Source: an uncultured Comamonas sp. (lineage in GTDB: Bacteria; Pseudomonadota; Gammaproteobacteria; Burkholderiales; Burkholderiaceae_C). From it: a stretch of 64,000 nucleotides of DNA. A program made the translations under genes and the position numbers. Positions 1-9,013 of this stretch are shown piece by piece. Location of the stretch: contig CABIIJ010000037.1 in NCBI GenBank assembly GCA_902175065.1, forward strand, positions 18,274-82,273, read 5' to 3'. Within the stretch, counting starts at the first letter, position 1. Each line of letters opens with the position of its first letter. Under the pieces are notes generated by a model. The model searched no databases, was not told where the DNA came from, and saw only the letters and a list, made by a program, of their open reading frames with translations.

Positions 1-1
1 C

Positions 2-196
2 AGCGCTGTAGTGGTTCGTACCGCCAAGGGAATCCGTCGCGCAGACGGCTCTCTGGTCAAGTTCGACTCCAATGCCGCCGTGCTGTTGAATGCCAAGCTG
101 GAGCCCATCGGTACCCGTATTTTTGGCCCCGTGACACGTGAACTGCGTACCGAAAAGTTCATGAAGATCGTGTCTCTGGCACCTGAAGTTCTCTAA
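2..196 (+). CDS. rplN: 50S ribosomal protein L14 (5' truncated by window edge)
   Basis: C-terminal half of L14, a 23S rRNA-binding protein of the large subunit. The frame is open from the first bases of the window. It encodes SAVVVRT, then [11 protein letters not shown], and ends [20 protein letters not shown], the characteristic L14 C-terminus. The start codon lies outside the window, and the GTG at position 11 is an internal valine. It is followed 10 nt later by rplX, as in the spc operon. Confidence 0.97.
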   Translation, partial: SAVVVRTAKGIRRADGSLVKFDSNAAVLLNAKLEPIGTRIFGPVTRELRTEKFMKIVSLAPEVL

Positions 197-206
197 AGGA
201 AACACC

Positions 207-527
207 ATGAACAAGATTCGCAAAGGCGACGAAGTCATCGTGTTGACCGGTCGTGACAAAGGTAAGCGTGGCGTTGTGAGCCTGCGCAAGGATGAGTCCC
301 GCGTCGTCGTGGAAGGCATCAACCTGGTGAAGAAACACGTCAAACCCAACCCTATGAAGGGCACCAACGGCGGCATCGTGGAGAAGGCCATGCCTATCCA
401 CCAGTCCAACGTGGCGATCTTCAACGCAGCTACGGGTAAGGCCGACCGCGTGGGCATCAAGGTGAACGCCGACGGCACACGTGTTCGCGTGTTCAAGTCC
501 AGTGGCGCTGAAATCAAGGCAGCCTAA
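207..527 (+). CDS. rplX: 50S ribosomal protein L24
   Basis: L24 nucleates early assembly of the 50S subunit. The 106-residue product has the family length and opens with a KOW-type RNA-binding motif ([16 protein letters not shown], residues about 8-23). A Shine-Dalgarno AAAGGA precedes the ATG. It sits between rplN and rplE in spc-operon order. Confidence 0.97.
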   Translation: MNKIRKGDEVIVLTGRDKGKRGVVSLRKDESRVVVEGINLVKKHVKPNPMKGTNGGIVEKAMPIHQSNVAIFNAATGKADRVGIKVNADGTRVRVFKSSGAEIKAA

Positions 528-537
528 GGAGCAACAC

Positions 538-1077
538 ATGGCACGACTGCAAAAACTCTATCGCGAAAAAATCGCGGCTGAACTGAAAGAAAAGTTCGGC
601 TACACCTCCGCTATGGAAGTGCCCCGTCTGAGCAAGATCACCCTGAACATGGGTGTTGGCGAAGCCGTGGCCGACAAGAAGGTGCTGGACCACGCCGTGG
701 CTGACCTGACCAAGATTGCTGGTCAAAAGCCCGTAGTGACCAAGGCCAAGAAAGCCATCGCCGGTTTCAAAATCCGTGAAGGCCAGGCCATTGGCTGCAT
801 GGTGACCCTGCGTGGCGTTCAGATGTACGAATTCCTGGACCGTTTCGTCACCGTGGCCCTGCCCCGCGTGCGTGACTTCCGTGGTATCTCCGGCCGTTCG
901 TTCGATGGTCGCGGCAACTACAACGTTGGCGTCAAAGAACAGATCATCTTCCCTGAAATCGAATACGACAAGGTGGATGCTCTGCGTGGTCTGAACATCA
1001 GCATCACGACGACGGCGAAGACGGACGATGAGTGCAAGGCACTGCTCTCCGCATTCAAATTCCCCTTCAAGAACTGA
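538..1077 (+). CDS. rplE: 50S ribosomal protein L5
   Basis: L5 binds 5S rRNA in the central protuberance. The 179-residue product begins [20 protein letters not shown], which is typical of proteobacterial L5. The frame is open further upstream (to 481), but the ATG at 538 follows an AAGGAG ribosome-binding site right after the rplX stop and gives the family length. Confidence 0.97.
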   Translation: MARLQKLYREKIAAELKEKFGYTSAMEVPRLSKITLNMGVGEAVADKKVLDHAVADLTKIAGQKPVVTKAKKAIAGFKIREGQAIGCMVTLRGVQMYEFLDRFVTVALPRVRDFRGISGRSFDGRGNYNVGVKEQIIFPEIEYDKVDALRGLNISITTTAKTDDECKALLSAFKFPFKN

Positions 1078-1085
1078 GGTGGCGC

Positions 1086-1391
1086 ATGGCTAAGAAAGCA
1101 CTGATCGAGCGCGAACTCAAGCGCGAAAAACTGGCTGCCAAATACGCTGCCAAATACGCAGAACTGAAGGCAACCGCTGGCGACGCCAAGCGTAGCGACG
1201 AAGAGCGTGACGCAGCCCGCCTGGCTCTGCAAAAACTGCCCCGCAACGCCAATCCGACGCGTCAGCGTGCACGTTGCGAAATCACGGGTCGTCCCCGTGG
1301 CACTTTCCGTCAATTCGGTCTGGGTCGCATCAAGATTCGTGAACTGGCCTTTGCTGGTGACATCCCCGGTGTTACCAAAGCCAGCTGGTAA
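1086..1391 (+). CDS. rpsN: 30S ribosomal protein S14
   Basis: Small-subunit head protein. The 101-residue product starts [16 protein letters not shown]. It is the long form without the CxxC zinc motif of short S14 paralogues. The ATG at 1086 lies 8 nt after the rplE stop, and the open frame upstream overlaps rplE and is not used. Spc-operon position. Confidence 0.97.
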   Translation: MAKKALIERELKREKLAAKYAAKYAELKATAGDAKRSDEERDAARLALQKLPRNANPTRQRARCEITGRPRGTFRQFGLGRIKIRELAFAGDIPGVTKASW

Positions 1392-1409
1392 GCAAGTAGG
1401 AGAAATAAG

Positions 1410-1805
1410 ATGAGCATGAGTGATCCTATCGCCGACTTGCTGACCCGCATCCGCAACGCCCAAATGGTGTCGAAAGCCACTGTGGTAGCCCCCGCTTCCA
1501 AAGTGAAGGTGGCCATTGCCCAGGTGCTGAAGGATGAAGGCTATATCGACGGTTTTGAAGTCAAGACCGATGAAGGCAAATCTGAACTGGTGATTAGCCT
1601 GAAGTACTACGCCGGTCGCCCTGTGATCGAGCGTATCGAGCGCGTCAGCCGTCCCGGCCTGCGCGTGTACAAAGGCCGTCACGCAATCCCTCAGGTCATG
1701 AACGGCCTGGGCGTGGCCATTGTTACCACCCCCAAGGGCGTGATGACAGATCGCAAGGCACGTGCTACCGGCGTCGGTGGCGAAGTGCTGTGCTATGTGG
1801 CCTAA
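1410..1805 (+). CDS. rpsH: 30S ribosomal protein S8
   Basis: S8 binds 16S rRNA and, in enterobacteria, represses the spc operon. The 131-residue product contains [15 protein letters not shown] and ends [10 protein letters not shown], both hallmarks of S8. Two in-frame ATGs (1410 and 1416) are possible. The first is chosen because AGGAGA lies closest upstream of it. Confidence 0.97.
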   Translation: MSMSDPIADLLTRIRNAQMVSKATVVAPASKVKVAIAQVLKDEGYIDGFEVKTDEGKSELVISLKYYAGRPVIERIERVSRPGLRVYKGRHAIPQVMNGLGVAIVTTPKGVMTDRKARATGVGGEVLCYVA

Positions 1806-1830
1806 CGAGCATTGAAGGAGTAATACTGAA

Positions 1831-2364
1831 ATGTCTCGCGTAGCAAAAGCAAATATCGCCATTCCCGCTGGTGTGGAAGTGGCTCTGAGCGCTGGCTCCA
1901 TCAAGGTCAAAGGCAAGGGCGGTGATCTGACCCTGGCCGTGCATCCCTTGGTGAATATCAGCAACAACGACGGCAAGCTGTCCTTTGTGCCCGCTAACGA
2001 TTCCCGTGATGCGGATGCCCTGGCAGGGACTTTCCGTCAGTTGGTCAACAACATGGTCAAGGGTGTTACGGAAGGCTTCGAGAAGAAGCTGACCCTGATC
2101 GGTGTGGGCTTCAAGGCCGCTGCCTCTGGCAGCAAACTCAATCTGAACGTGGGTTTTTCGCACCCTGTTGATTTCGAGATGCCTGCCGGCATTACCGTGG
2201 CCTGCCCTTCGCCGACTGAAATCGTGATCAAGGGTGCAGATCGTCAGGTGGTTGGTCAATTGGCTGCCGATATCCGTGCTGTTCGTCCTCCCGAGCCTTA
2301 CAAGGGCAAGGGCATCCGTTACACGGGTGAGAAGGTCACGATCAAAGAGACCAAGAAGAAGTAA
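1831..2364 (+). CDS. rplF: 50S ribosomal protein L6
   Basis: Large-subunit protein near the factor-binding centre. The 177-residue product has the duplicated L6 fold and the C-terminal signature [16 protein letters not shown]. The start [12 protein letters not shown] follows GAAGGAG. Spc-operon position between rpsH and rplR. Confidence 0.97.
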   Translation: MSRVAKANIAIPAGVEVALSAGSIKVKGKGGDLTLAVHPLVNISNNDGKLSFVPANDSRDADALAGTFRQLVNNMVKGVTEGFEKKLTLIGVGFKAAASGSKLNLNVGFSHPVDFEMPAGITVACPSPTEIVIKGADRQVVGQLAADIRAVRPPEPYKGKGIRYTGEKVTIKETKKK

Positions 2365-2372
2365 GGAGCTGC

Positions 2373-2741
2373 ATGATGTTGAACAAAAAAGAACAGCGTC
2401 TGCGCCGTGCTCGCCAAACCCGCATCCGTATTGCCCAGCAAGGGGTTGCACGTTTGAGCGTCAATCGTACCAATACGCATATTTACGCTTGCGTTGTCTC
2501 CGGCTGCGGCACCAAGGTGCTGGCTTCGGCCTCTACCGTTGAGGCCGAAGTGCGTACCCAACTGGGTGCGGCTGGCAAAGGTGGCAACGTGGCTGCTGCA
2601 ACCCTGATCGGCAAGCGCATTGCCGAAAAGGCCAAGGCTGCTGGCGTCGAGAAGGTGGCGTTTGATCGTGCTGGTTTTGCATTCCATGGCCGTGTCAAGG
2701 CCCTGGCAGAAGCCGCGCGTGAAGCCGGCCTGCAGTTCTAA
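2373..2741 (+). CDS. rplR: 50S ribosomal protein L18
   Basis: 5S rRNA-binding protein of 122 residues (121 if the second of two adjacent ATGs is used). It contains [16 protein letters not shown] and ends AREAGLQF, as expected for L18. AAGGAG precedes the start by a few bases, and the rplF stop lies 8 nt upstream. Confidence 0.96.
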   Translation: MMLNKKEQRLRRARQTRIRIAQQGVARLSVNRTNTHIYACVVSGCGTKVLASASTVEAEVRTQLGAAGKGGNVAAATLIGKRIAEKAKAAGVEKVAFDRAGFAFHGRVKALAEAAREAGLQF

Positions 2742-2756
2742 GCGGAGCAGATAGAA

Positions 2757-3275
2757 ATGGCAAAATTTTCCCCTAAAGTGCAAGACGAAGGTCGTGACGA
2801 CGGTCTGCGCGAAAAGATGATCGCGGTGAATCGCGTCACCAAGGTCGTCAAAGGCGGTCGTATCCTCGGCTTCGCTGCGTTGACCGTGGTTGGTGACGGT
2901 GATGGCCGTGTCGGCATGGGCAAAGGCAAGTCCAAGGAAGTGCCTGCTGCCGTGCAAAAAGGTATGGAAGAGTCGCGTCGCAACCTGGTGAAAGTGTCTT
3001 TGAAAGACGGCACTATTCACCACAGCGTGACCGGCCATCACGGCGCAGCCCGCGTGGAGTTGCATCCCGCTCCCAAGGGTACTGGCATCATCGCCGGTGG
3101 CCCGATGCGTGCCGTTTTCGAGGTGGTCGGTATTACCGACATCGTGGCCAAGAGCCATGGCACTTCGAACCCCTACAACATGGTGCGTGCTACTTTTGAC
3201 GCACTGAAGAACGGCAACACACCGGCTGAAATTGCTGCCAAGCGCGGCAAGTCGGTCGAAGACCTGTTCGCTTGA
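2757..3275 (+). CDS. rpsE: 30S ribosomal protein S5
   Basis: S5 contributes to decoding fidelity. The 172-residue product shows the S5 double-stranded RNA-binding region ([19 protein letters not shown]) and [20 protein letters not shown] in the C-terminal domain. The start ATG follows GGAGCAG in the rplR-rpsE gap. Confidence 0.97.
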   Translation: MAKFSPKVQDEGRDDGLREKMIAVNRVTKVVKGGRILGFAALTVVGDGDGRVGMGKGKSKEVPAAVQKGMEESRRNLVKVSLKDGTIHHSVTGHHGAARVELHPAPKGTGIIAGGPMRAVFEVVGITDIVAKSHGTSNPYNMVRATFDALKNGNTPAEIAAKRGKSVEDLFA

Positions 3276-3288
3276 TTGGAGTGGCGGA

Positions 3289-3471
3289 ATGTCTACACAA
3301 CAAACCATCAAGGTTCAGCTGGTTCGTAGCCCTATTGGCACCAAAGAGTCGCACCGTGCGACTGTTCGTGGCCTGGGCCTGCGCAAGCTCAATAGCGTCA
3401 GTGAATTGCAGGACACCCCTGCAGTGCGCGGCATGATCAACAAAATCGCCTATTTGGTGAAGGTTCTGTAA
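3289..3471 (+). CDS. rpmD: 50S ribosomal protein L30
   Basis: Small 60-residue L30 ([17 protein letters not shown]). The frame is open upstream to 3232, but that part overlaps rpsE. The ATG at 3289 follows TGGAGTGG and gives the bacterial L30 length. Confidence 0.95.
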   Translation: MSTQQTIKVQLVRSPIGTKESHRATVRGLGLRKLNSVSELQDTPAVRGMINKIAYLVKVL

Positions 3472-3481
3472 AGGATTGATG

Positions 3482-3913
3482 ATGGAACTCAATAGCATCA
3501 AACCCGCAGAAGGCGCCAAACACGCTAAACGCCGTGTCGGTCGTGGTATCGGCTCGGGTCTGGGCAAAACCGCTGGCCGTGGCCACAAGGGTCAGAAATC
3601 GCGTTCGGGGGGCTACCACAAGGTGGGCTTCGAAGGCGGTCAAATGCCTTTGCAGCGTCGCTTGCCGAAGCGTGGCTTCAAGTCGGCTTCCCTCAAGTTC
3701 AATGCCGAGGTGACTCTGCGTGCGCTTGAACAGCTCGGCGCAGCCGAAGTGGATGTGGCGACTCTGAAGCAAGCCGGCTTGGTACCGGCCTTGGCCCAGG
3801 TGGTCAAGGTTATCAAGCGTGGCGAAATCACCAAGGCTGTGAAGCTGTCTGGTATCGGTGCAACCGCCGGCGCCAAGGCTGCTATCGAAGCCGCAGGCGG
3901 CGCTGTCGCCTGA
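3482..3913 (+). CDS. rplO: 50S ribosomal protein L15
   Basis: L15 of 143 residues, starting [20 protein letters not shown] and containing [11 protein letters not shown], the glycine-rich extension that threads into 23S rRNA. Two earlier in-frame starts (TTG 3476, ATG 3479) exist. The ATG at 3482 matches the family start and is best spaced from AAAGGA at the end of rpmD. Confidence 0.95.
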   Translation: MELNSIKPAEGAKHAKRRVGRGIGSGLGKTAGRGHKGQKSRSGGYHKVGFEGGQMPLQRRLPKRGFKSASLKFNAEVTLRALEQLGAAEVDVATLKQAGLVPALAQVVKVIKRGEITKAVKLSGIGATAGAKAAIEAAGGAVA

Positions 3914-3934
3914 TATCACTGAAAGAAGGCATCC

Positions 3935-5254
3935 GTGGCTACTAGCGCAGCTCAAATGGCAAAAACCGATAAGTTTGGCGACTTGCGTCGTCGTTTGGTT
4001 TTTCTGTTGCTGGCGCTGGTCGTATACCGCATCGGGGCGCATATCCCCGTGCCGGGCATCGACCCAGCGCAGTTGCAGCAGCTGTTCAATGGCCAGCAGG
4101 GCATTCTCAACCTGTTCAACATGTTCTCGGGTGGGGCGCTGGAGCGCTTCACAGTGTTTGCTTTGGGGATCATGCCGTACATCTCGGCGTCGATCATCAT
4201 GCAGCTCATGACCTATGTGGTGCCGATGTTTGAGCAGCTCAAGAAAGAGGGTGAGGCGGGTCGTCGCAAGGTGACCCAATACACTCGCTATGGCACTTTG
4301 GGCCTGGCACTCTTTCAGTCGTTGGGGATTGCGGTTGCTCTGGAAAGTCAGCAGGGATTGGTACTCGCTCCGGGATTCGGCTTTCGCATGACAGCGGTGG
4401 TCAGTCTGACGGCGGGGACCATGTTCCTGATGTGGCTGGGCGAGCAGATCACGGAACGTGGTCTGGGTAACGGTATTTCCATCCTGATCTTTGCTGGTAT
4501 CGCCGCAGGCCTGCCCAGTTCGATCGGTGGATTGCTGGAGCTGGTTCGCACTGGCGCAATGGGCATTCCAGCCGCCATCTTCATTGTTCTTGTTGTGGCT
4601 GCAGTGACGTACTTCGTCGTGTTTGTCGAACGGGGACAACGCAAGATTTTGGTGAATTACGCACGCCGCCAGGTGGGTAACAAGGTCTATGGTGGGCAGT
4701 CTTCGCACTTGCCGCTGAAGCTCAATATGGCAGGGGTGATCCCGCCGATCTTTGCTTCCTCCATCATCCTGTTGCCCGCCACGGCGGTGAACTGGTTCAG
4801 TGGTTCCGGTGAAAGCTGGTTGTCGCGCACGCTGAAGGACATTGCAAGCACGTTGACCCCTGGTCAACCGATTTACGTGATGTTCTACGCCGCCGCCATC
4901 ATCTTTTTCTGCTTCTTCTATACGGCACTCGTGTTCAACAGCCGCGAGACCGCCGATAATCTGAAGAAGAGCGGTGCCTTCATTCCCGGGATCCGTCCTG
5001 GGGACAATACGGCCCGCTACATTGACAAGATTCTTGTGCGTTTGACCCTGGCTGGTGCGGTGTACATCACCTTTGTGTGCCTGCTGCCGGAGTTCCTGAT
5101 CCTGAAGTACAACGTACCGTTCTATTTCGGGGGGACGTCGCTGCTGATTATCGTGGTAGTGACGATGGACTTCATGGCCCAAGTGCAGAACTACATGATG
5201 AGCCAGCAGTACGAATCCTTGCTGAAGAAGGCCAACTTTAAAACGGCTCTTTAA
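3935..5254 (+). CDS. secY: Protein translocase subunit SecY
   Basis: Channel subunit of the Sec translocon in the inner membrane. The 439-residue product starts at a GTG and has about ten hydrophobic segments. Family signatures are [14 protein letters not shown] near the N-terminus, the plug-region [12 protein letters not shown], and [12 protein letters not shown]. It follows rplO as usual. No infA is found between secY and rpmJ, although many Burkholderiales keep it there. Confidence 0.97.
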   Translation: MATSAAQMAKTDKFGDLRRRLVFLLLALVVYRIGAHIPVPGIDPAQLQQLFNGQQGILNLFNMFSGGALERFTVFALGIMPYISASIIMQLMTYVVPMFEQLKKEGEAGRRKVTQYTRYGTLGLALFQSLGIAVALESQQGLVLAPGFGFRMTAVVSLTAGTMFLMWLGEQITERGLGNGISILIFAGIAAGLPSSIGGLLELVRTGAMGIPAAIFIVLVVAAVTYFVVFVERGQRKILVNYARRQVGNKVYGGQSSHLPLKLNMAGVIPPIFASSIILLPATAVNWFSGSGESWLSRTLKDIASTLTPGQPIYVMFYAAAIIFFCFFYTALVFNSRETADNLKKSGAFIPGIRPGDNTARYIDKILVRLTLAGAVYITFVCLLPEFLILKYNVPFYFGGTSLLIIVVVTMDFMAQVQNYMMSQQYESLLKKANFKTAL

Positions 5255-5393
5255 GAGAGTCCCTCTTGCGCTTGTTGAACAGGTGCAAGAGGCCATGAAC
5301 AGAGATAGATGAGAGCTGACACCACTTCCAGACGGGCAGACTTATGGCCCCGATAGAAGTGCTGTGCCGGATGTAAAGTTTTAGGAGAAAGAA
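5255..5393 (+). promoter_or_regulatory. secY-rpmJ spacer with a small stem-loop
   Basis: 139-bp spacer. CCTCTTGC (5262-5269) pairs with GCAAGAGG (5285-5292) with a 15-nt loop and no T-run, so it is unlikely to be an intrinsic terminator. A good ribosome-binding site (TAGGAGAAAG) ends the spacer just before rpmJ. No infA-like frame is visible. Confidence 0.4.
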
Positions 5394-5507
5394 ATGAAAG
5401 TTTCGGCTTCGGTCAAAAAAATCTGCCGTAACTGCAAGATCATTCGCCGCCACGGTGTGGTGCGGGTGATTTGCACGGATCAGCGCCATAAGCAGCGCCA
5501 AGGTTGA
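5394..5507 (+). CDS. rpmJ: 50S ribosomal protein L36
   Basis: 37-residue L36, starting [19 protein letters not shown]. It keeps the zinc ligands of the C+ form (Cys11, Cys14, Cys27, His32), so it is probably zinc-binding rather than a zinc-independent paralogue. AGGAGAAAG precedes the ATG. It lies between secY and rpsM. Confidence 0.96.
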   Translation: MKVSASVKKICRNCKIIRRHGVVRVICTDQRHKQRQG

Positions 5508-5530
5508 TTTAAAGGTATCAGAGGACATAT

Positions 5531-5896
5531 ATGGCTCGTATAGCTGGCATTAACATCCCGCCGCACAAGCACGCTGAGATCGGCCTGACTGCTATTTATG
5601 GCATCGGTCGTCCCACAGCCCGCAAAATCTGCGAAGCATGCGGTATCGAATACTCCAAGAAAGTCAAGGACTTGACGGACGCCGATCTGGAAAAGATCCG
5701 TGACCAGCTCAATGGCATGACTTTGGAAGGCGACCTGCGTCGTGAAACGACCATGAACATCAAGCGTTTGATGGACATCGGTTGCTATCGCGGCTTCCGT
5801 CATCGTCGTGGTCTGCCCATGCGCGGTCAGCGCACTCGCACCAATGCACGTACCCGCAAAGGTCCGCGCAAAGGCGCCGTGACCCTGAAGAAATAA
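5531..5896 (+). CDS. rpsM: 30S ribosomal protein S13
   Basis: S13 of 121 residues ([19 protein letters not shown]) with the helix-hairpin region [20 protein letters not shown] and a basic tail [16 protein letters not shown] that contacts P-site tRNA. First gene of the alpha-operon block. Confidence 0.97.
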   Translation: MARIAGINIPPHKHAEIGLTAIYGIGRPTARKICEACGIEYSKKVKDLTDADLEKIRDQLNGMTLEGDLRRETTMNIKRLMDIGCYRGFRHRRGLPMRGQRTRTNARTRKGPRKGAVTLKK

Positions 5897-5914
5897 GATT
5901 GAGAGTTACTGACT

Positions 5915-6316
5915 ATGGCTAAGTCTCCCAACAACGCAGCAGCCCGCGTCCGCAAGAAGGTTCGCAAGAACATCTCTGACGGTATCGCCCACGTGCATGC
6001 GTCGTTCAACAACACCATCATCACCATCACTGACCGCCAGGGCAATGCTCTGTCGTGGGCCTCTTCGGGCGGTCAGGGCTTCAAGGGCTCGCGTAAATCC
6101 ACCCCGTTTGCTGCCCAGGTAGCATCCGAAGTGGCTGGCCGCGCCGCCATGGAGCAAGGTATCAAGAATCTGGAAGTCGAAATCAAAGGTCCCGGCCCCG
6201 GCCGTGAATCTTCGGTTCGTGCTCTGGGTGCTCTGGGTATCCGTATCACGTCGATTGCCGACGTGACGCCGGTTCCCCACAACGGCTGCCGCCCCCAAAA
6301 GCGTCGTCGTATCTAA
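5915..6316 (+). CDS. rpsK: 30S ribosomal protein S11
   Basis: S11 of 133 residues, a 30S platform protein. Signatures are [20 protein letters not shown] and the C-terminal [22 protein letters not shown] ending (here [18 protein letters not shown]). It lies 18 nt after rpsM in alpha-operon order. Confidence 0.97.
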   Translation: MAKSPNNAAARVRKKVRKNISDGIAHVHASFNNTIITITDRQGNALSWASSGGQGFKGSRKSTPFAAQVASEVAGRAAMEQGIKNLEVEIKGPGPGRESSVRALGALGIRITSIADVTPVPHNGCRPQKRRRI

Positions 6317-6404
6317 AATTTTGTAAGCCCACCGCCGCCCCGTTTGCTTTGCAACGTGGGCGGCTCCCGCGTTTCAGACGCGGCAGTTAAACAAAGGAAC
6401 ACAA
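6317..6404 (+). promoter_or_regulatory. rpsK-rpsD spacer with two consecutive stem-loops
   Basis: GCCGCCC pairs with GGGCGGC and, right after it, CCGCGT pairs with ACGCGG, directly before the rpsD ribosome-binding site AAAGGA. In enterobacteria S4 represses its own operon by binding a structured leader. These hairpins are candidates for such control here, but no pseudoknot was worked out. Confidence 0.4.
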
Positions 6405-7028
6405 GTGGCACGTTATATCGGCCCCAAGGCCAAACTCTCCCGCCGTGAAGGCACCGATCTGTTTCTGAAGAGCGCTCGCCGCTCGATCGCCGACAAGGCA
6501 AAGTTTGACACCAAGCCTGGTCAGCATGGCCGTACTTCCGGTCAGCGCACTTCCGACTACGGTCTGCAACTGCGCGAAAAGCAGAAGGTCAAGCGCATGT
6601 ACGGCGTGCTGGAAAAACAATTCCGCCGTTACTTCGAAGAGGCAGACCGCCGCCGTGGCAACACCGGTGCCAACCTGCTGGGCCTGTTGGAAACCCGCCT
6701 GGACAACGTGGTGTACCGCATGGGGTTCGGTTCCACCCGCGCCGAAGCCCGCCAGTTGGTGTCGCACAAGGCGATCACTGTGAATGGCCAGTGCGTGAAC
6801 ATCCCTTCCTACTTGGTGAAGACCGGCGATCTGGTTGCTGTGCGCGAAAAATCCAAGAAGCAGGCTCGCATCGTTGAAGCCCTGCAACTGGCCGCACAAG
6901 TGGGCTTCCCTGCATGGGTTGAAGTCAGCCAGGACAAGGTGGAAGGCACTTTCAAACAAGTGCCTGATCGCGATCAGTTTGGTGCCGATATCAACGAATC
7001 GCTGATTGTCGAGTTGTACTCGCGCTAA
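6405..7028 (+). CDS. rpsD: 30S ribosomal protein S4
   Basis: 16S rRNA-binding assembly initiator, 207 residues from a GTG start ([20 protein letters not shown]). The S4 RNA-binding domain is seen as [13 protein letters not shown] with [13 protein letters not shown] (about residues 95-130). The N-terminus lacks the Cys cluster of zinc-binding S4 forms. Followed by rpoA. Confidence 0.97.
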   Translation: MARYIGPKAKLSRREGTDLFLKSARRSIADKAKFDTKPGQHGRTSGQRTSDYGLQLREKQKVKRMYGVLEKQFRRYFEEADRRRGNTGANLLGLLETRLDNVVYRMGFGSTRAEARQLVSHKAITVNGQCVNIPSYLVKTGDLVAVREKSKKQARIVEALQLAAQVGFPAWVEVSQDKVEGTFKQVPDRDQFGADINESLIVELYSR

Positions 7029-7060
7029 TTTCGCGGGTTGATTCTTCGCCTAATCCTGTT

Positions 7061-7088
7061 CCCAAGCCGTAAGACATGGCGGCTTGGG
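7061..7088 (+). promoter_or_regulatory. Stem-loop in the rpsD-rpoA spacer
   Basis: CCCAAGCCG (7061-7069) is perfectly complementary to CGGCTTGGG (7080-7088), giving a 9-bp stem with a 10-nt loop and no T-run. It lies 55 nt before the rpoA start. It could be a processing or translational control element. Function is inferred only. Confidence 0.4.
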
Positions 7089-7143
7089 TGCTTCACCAGC
7101 CTTACCGGTGTAACGAGCCGGGGGTATTGAGAGGAAGTTTTGC

Positions 7144-8145
7144 ATGCAAACAAATCTGCTGAAACCCAAGACGATCAATGTTGAGCAGCTGGGCGCAAAC
7201 CGAGCCAAAGTCACGCTGGAGCCTTTCGAGCGTGGTTATGGTCACACCCTGGGCAACGCCTTGCGCCGCGTGTTGCTGTCGTCCATGGTGGGTTATGCGG
7301 CAACGGAAGTGACGATTGCAGGCGTGTTGCATGAATACTCGTCCATCGATGGGGTGCAAGAGGATGTGGTGAACATTCTTCTGAACCTCAAGGGTGTGGT
7401 GTTCAAGCTGCAAGGCCGTGACGAGGTGACGCTGAGTCTGCGCAAAGACGGCGAAGGGGTGGTTACGGCACGTGACATCCAGACGCCGCACGACGTGGAA
7501 ATCATCAATCCCGATCACGTGATTGCCACCTTGTCGCAAGGTGCCAAGCTGGACATGCAGATCAAAGTGGAAACGGGTCGGGGCTATGTTCCCGGGAACA
7601 TGCGCCGTTTTGGTGACGAGCCGAACAAATCCATTGGCCGTATCGTTCTGGACGCTTCGTTCTCGCCTGTGCGTCGTGTCAGCTACGCTGTCGAGAATGC
7701 CCGCGTCGAACAGCGTACGGACCTGGACAAGCTGGTTCTGGAAATCGAAACCAACGGTGCCATCAACGCAGAAGATGCCGTGCGTGCTTCGGCCAAGATT
7801 TTGGTGGAACAACTGGCCGTGTTTGCGCAGCTGGATGGCGAGTTTGCCGATGGCAGCTTGTTGCTCCAGGCCGGTAGCAGCCGTGCCAGCGCCCAGACCT
7901 TCGATCCGATCCTGCTGCGTCCTGTCGACGAACTGGAATTGACCGTGCGTTCGGCCAACTGCCTGAAAGCGGAAAACATCTACTACATCGGCGACCTGAT
8001 CCAGCGTACGGAAAACGAGTTGCTCAAGACCCCGAACCTGGGGCGCAAGTCGCTCAACGAAATCAAGGAAGTGCTGGCTTCGCGCGGCCTGACCCTGGGC
8101 ATGAAGCTGGAGAACTGGCCTCCTGCCGGTCTGGAAAAGCGCTAA
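7144..8145 (+). CDS. rpoA: DNA-directed RNA polymerase subunit alpha
   Basis: 333-residue alpha subunit. The N-terminal assembly domain includes [20 protein letters not shown]. The C-terminal domain contains the DNA- and activator-contacting helix-hairpin region ([19 protein letters not shown] and [19 protein letters not shown]). Last large gene of the alpha operon. An intrinsic terminator follows it before rplQ. Confidence 0.98.
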   Translation: MQTNLLKPKTINVEQLGANRAKVTLEPFERGYGHTLGNALRRVLLSSMVGYAATEVTIAGVLHEYSSIDGVQEDVVNILLNLKGVVFKLQGRDEVTLSLRKDGEGVVTARDIQTPHDVEIINPDHVIATLSQGAKLDMQIKVETGRGYVPGNMRRFGDEPNKSIGRIVLDASFSPVRRVSYAVENARVEQRTDLDKLVLEIETNGAINAEDAVRASAKILVEQLAVFAQLDGEFADGSLLLQAGSSRASAQTFDPILLRPVDELELTVRSANCLKAENIYYIGDLIQRTENELLKTPNLGRKSLNEIKEVLASRGLTLGMKLENWPPAGLEKR

Positions 8146-8160
8146 TTCGTCTTCTTTGAC

Positions 8161-8211
8161 TATAATGCGCGGTTCCCTGCCCCCTTCTGTGGGAGGCAGG
8201 GAACCGTTTTT
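8161..8211 (+). terminator. Hairpin terminator/attenuator between rpoA and rplQ, preceded by TATAAT
   Basis: CGGTTCCCTGCC (8170-8181) pairs perfectly with GGCAGGGAACCG (8195-8206) and is followed by five T residues, a strong intrinsic terminator. A perfect TATAAT (8161-8166) lies immediately upstream, but no matching -35 hexamer is evident. The arrangement suggests that rplQ is only partly co-transcribed with rpoA. Confidence 0.75.
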
Positions 8212-8275
8212 ACCCTGTGCACTGGGCAGTACCTGATACGGCTATCCAGTTAAATAATCTGAAAAGGAAAGCACC

Positions 8276-8665
8276 ATGCGTCACGGCAACGGCCTGCGTA
8301 AACTGAACCGCACTTCTGCACACCGCAAAGCGATGCTGCAAAACATGATGAACTCGCTCATCGAGCACGAAGCCATCAAGACCACCGTGCCCAAGGCCAA
8401 GGAACTGCGCCGCGTGATCGAGCCCATGATCACCCTGGCCAAGGTGGACACCGTCGCCAACCGCCGCCTGGCATTCGACCGCCTGCGTGACCGCGACAGC
8501 GTGACCAAGCTGTTCAACGTGCTCGGCCCGCGCAACGCCCAGCGTCCCGGTGGCTACACCCGCATCCTGAAAATGGGCTTCCGCGTGGGCGACAACGCCC
8601 CGATGGCCTATGTAGAGCTGGTGGAACGTGCAGAAGAAGCTGCTGCCGAGCAAGCAGCTGAATAA
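8276..8665 (+). CDS. rplQ: 50S ribosomal protein L17
   Basis: L17 of 129 residues, starting [20 protein letters not shown] with the signature [20 protein letters not shown]. The acidic C-terminal tail ([11 protein letters not shown]) is a common L17 extension. AAAGGAAAG precedes the start. It is separated from rpoA by a hairpin terminator and followed by tRNA-fMet. Confidence 0.97.
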   Translation: MRHGNGLRKLNRTSAHRKAMLQNMMNSLIEHEAIKTTVPKAKELRRVIEPMITLAKVDTVANRRLAFDRLRDRDSVTKLFNVLGPRNAQRPGGYTRILKMGFRVGDNAPMAYVELVERAEEAAAEQAAE

Positions 8666-8670
8666 TCGGT

Positions 8671-8676
8671 TATAAT
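8671..8676 (+). promoter_or_regulatory. Candidate -10 element for tRNA-fMet
   Basis: A perfect TATAAT starts 5 nt after the rplQ stop and 16 nt before the mature tRNA 5' end, the right place for a -10 box. No convincing -35 hexamer is visible inside rplQ. Confidence 0.45.
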
Positions 8677-8686
8677 AAACGCTTAT

Positions 8687-8763
<77 letters not shown>

Positions 8764-8766
8764 GAT

Positions 8767-8800
8767 AAAAAGGCCTGTGCATTGCACAGGCCTTTTTTTA
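8767..8800 (+). terminator. Rho-independent terminator after tRNA-fMet
   Basis: GGCCTGTGC (8772-8780) pairs with GCACAGGCC (8784-8792) over a 3-nt loop, flanked by A-rich sequence upstream and seven T residues downstream. It ends the ribosomal/tRNA block. Confidence 0.93.
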
Positions 8801-9013
8801 TACCGTTTTTTCATTAAAAAAGGAGCGTTTTCCACTTGCTAGACATTGATTTTAGAGCCTTTTCATGCTGAAAATTAGTAGTCTTCTGTGGTAATAGCTC
8901 TCTTTTTTATTTGTTATAACTATAAAGTTATATATGAAGGATTAAATAGTATTTTGTATTTATAAAGAAGCCTCTTACAGTGGCGCCCTGCGTTCAATCG
9001 CCAGAGCATCACC
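8801..9013 (+). promoter_or_regulatory. AT-rich regulatory region upstream of the sulfate-assimilation operon, with a LysR-type palindrome
   Basis: 213 bp, much richer in A+T than the flanks. TATAACT (8915-8921) and AGTTATA (8926-8932) form a perfect 7-bp inverted repeat with a 4-bp spacer, about 80 bp before the sulfite reductase start. Position and symmetry suit a LysR-family (CysB-like) activator site, which is an inference. No other gene is seen here. Confidence 0.5.

Noticed and set aside
5255..5393. infA in the secY-rpmJ gap
   Set aside because: The 139-bp gap is too short for the 72-codon gene and has no matching frame.
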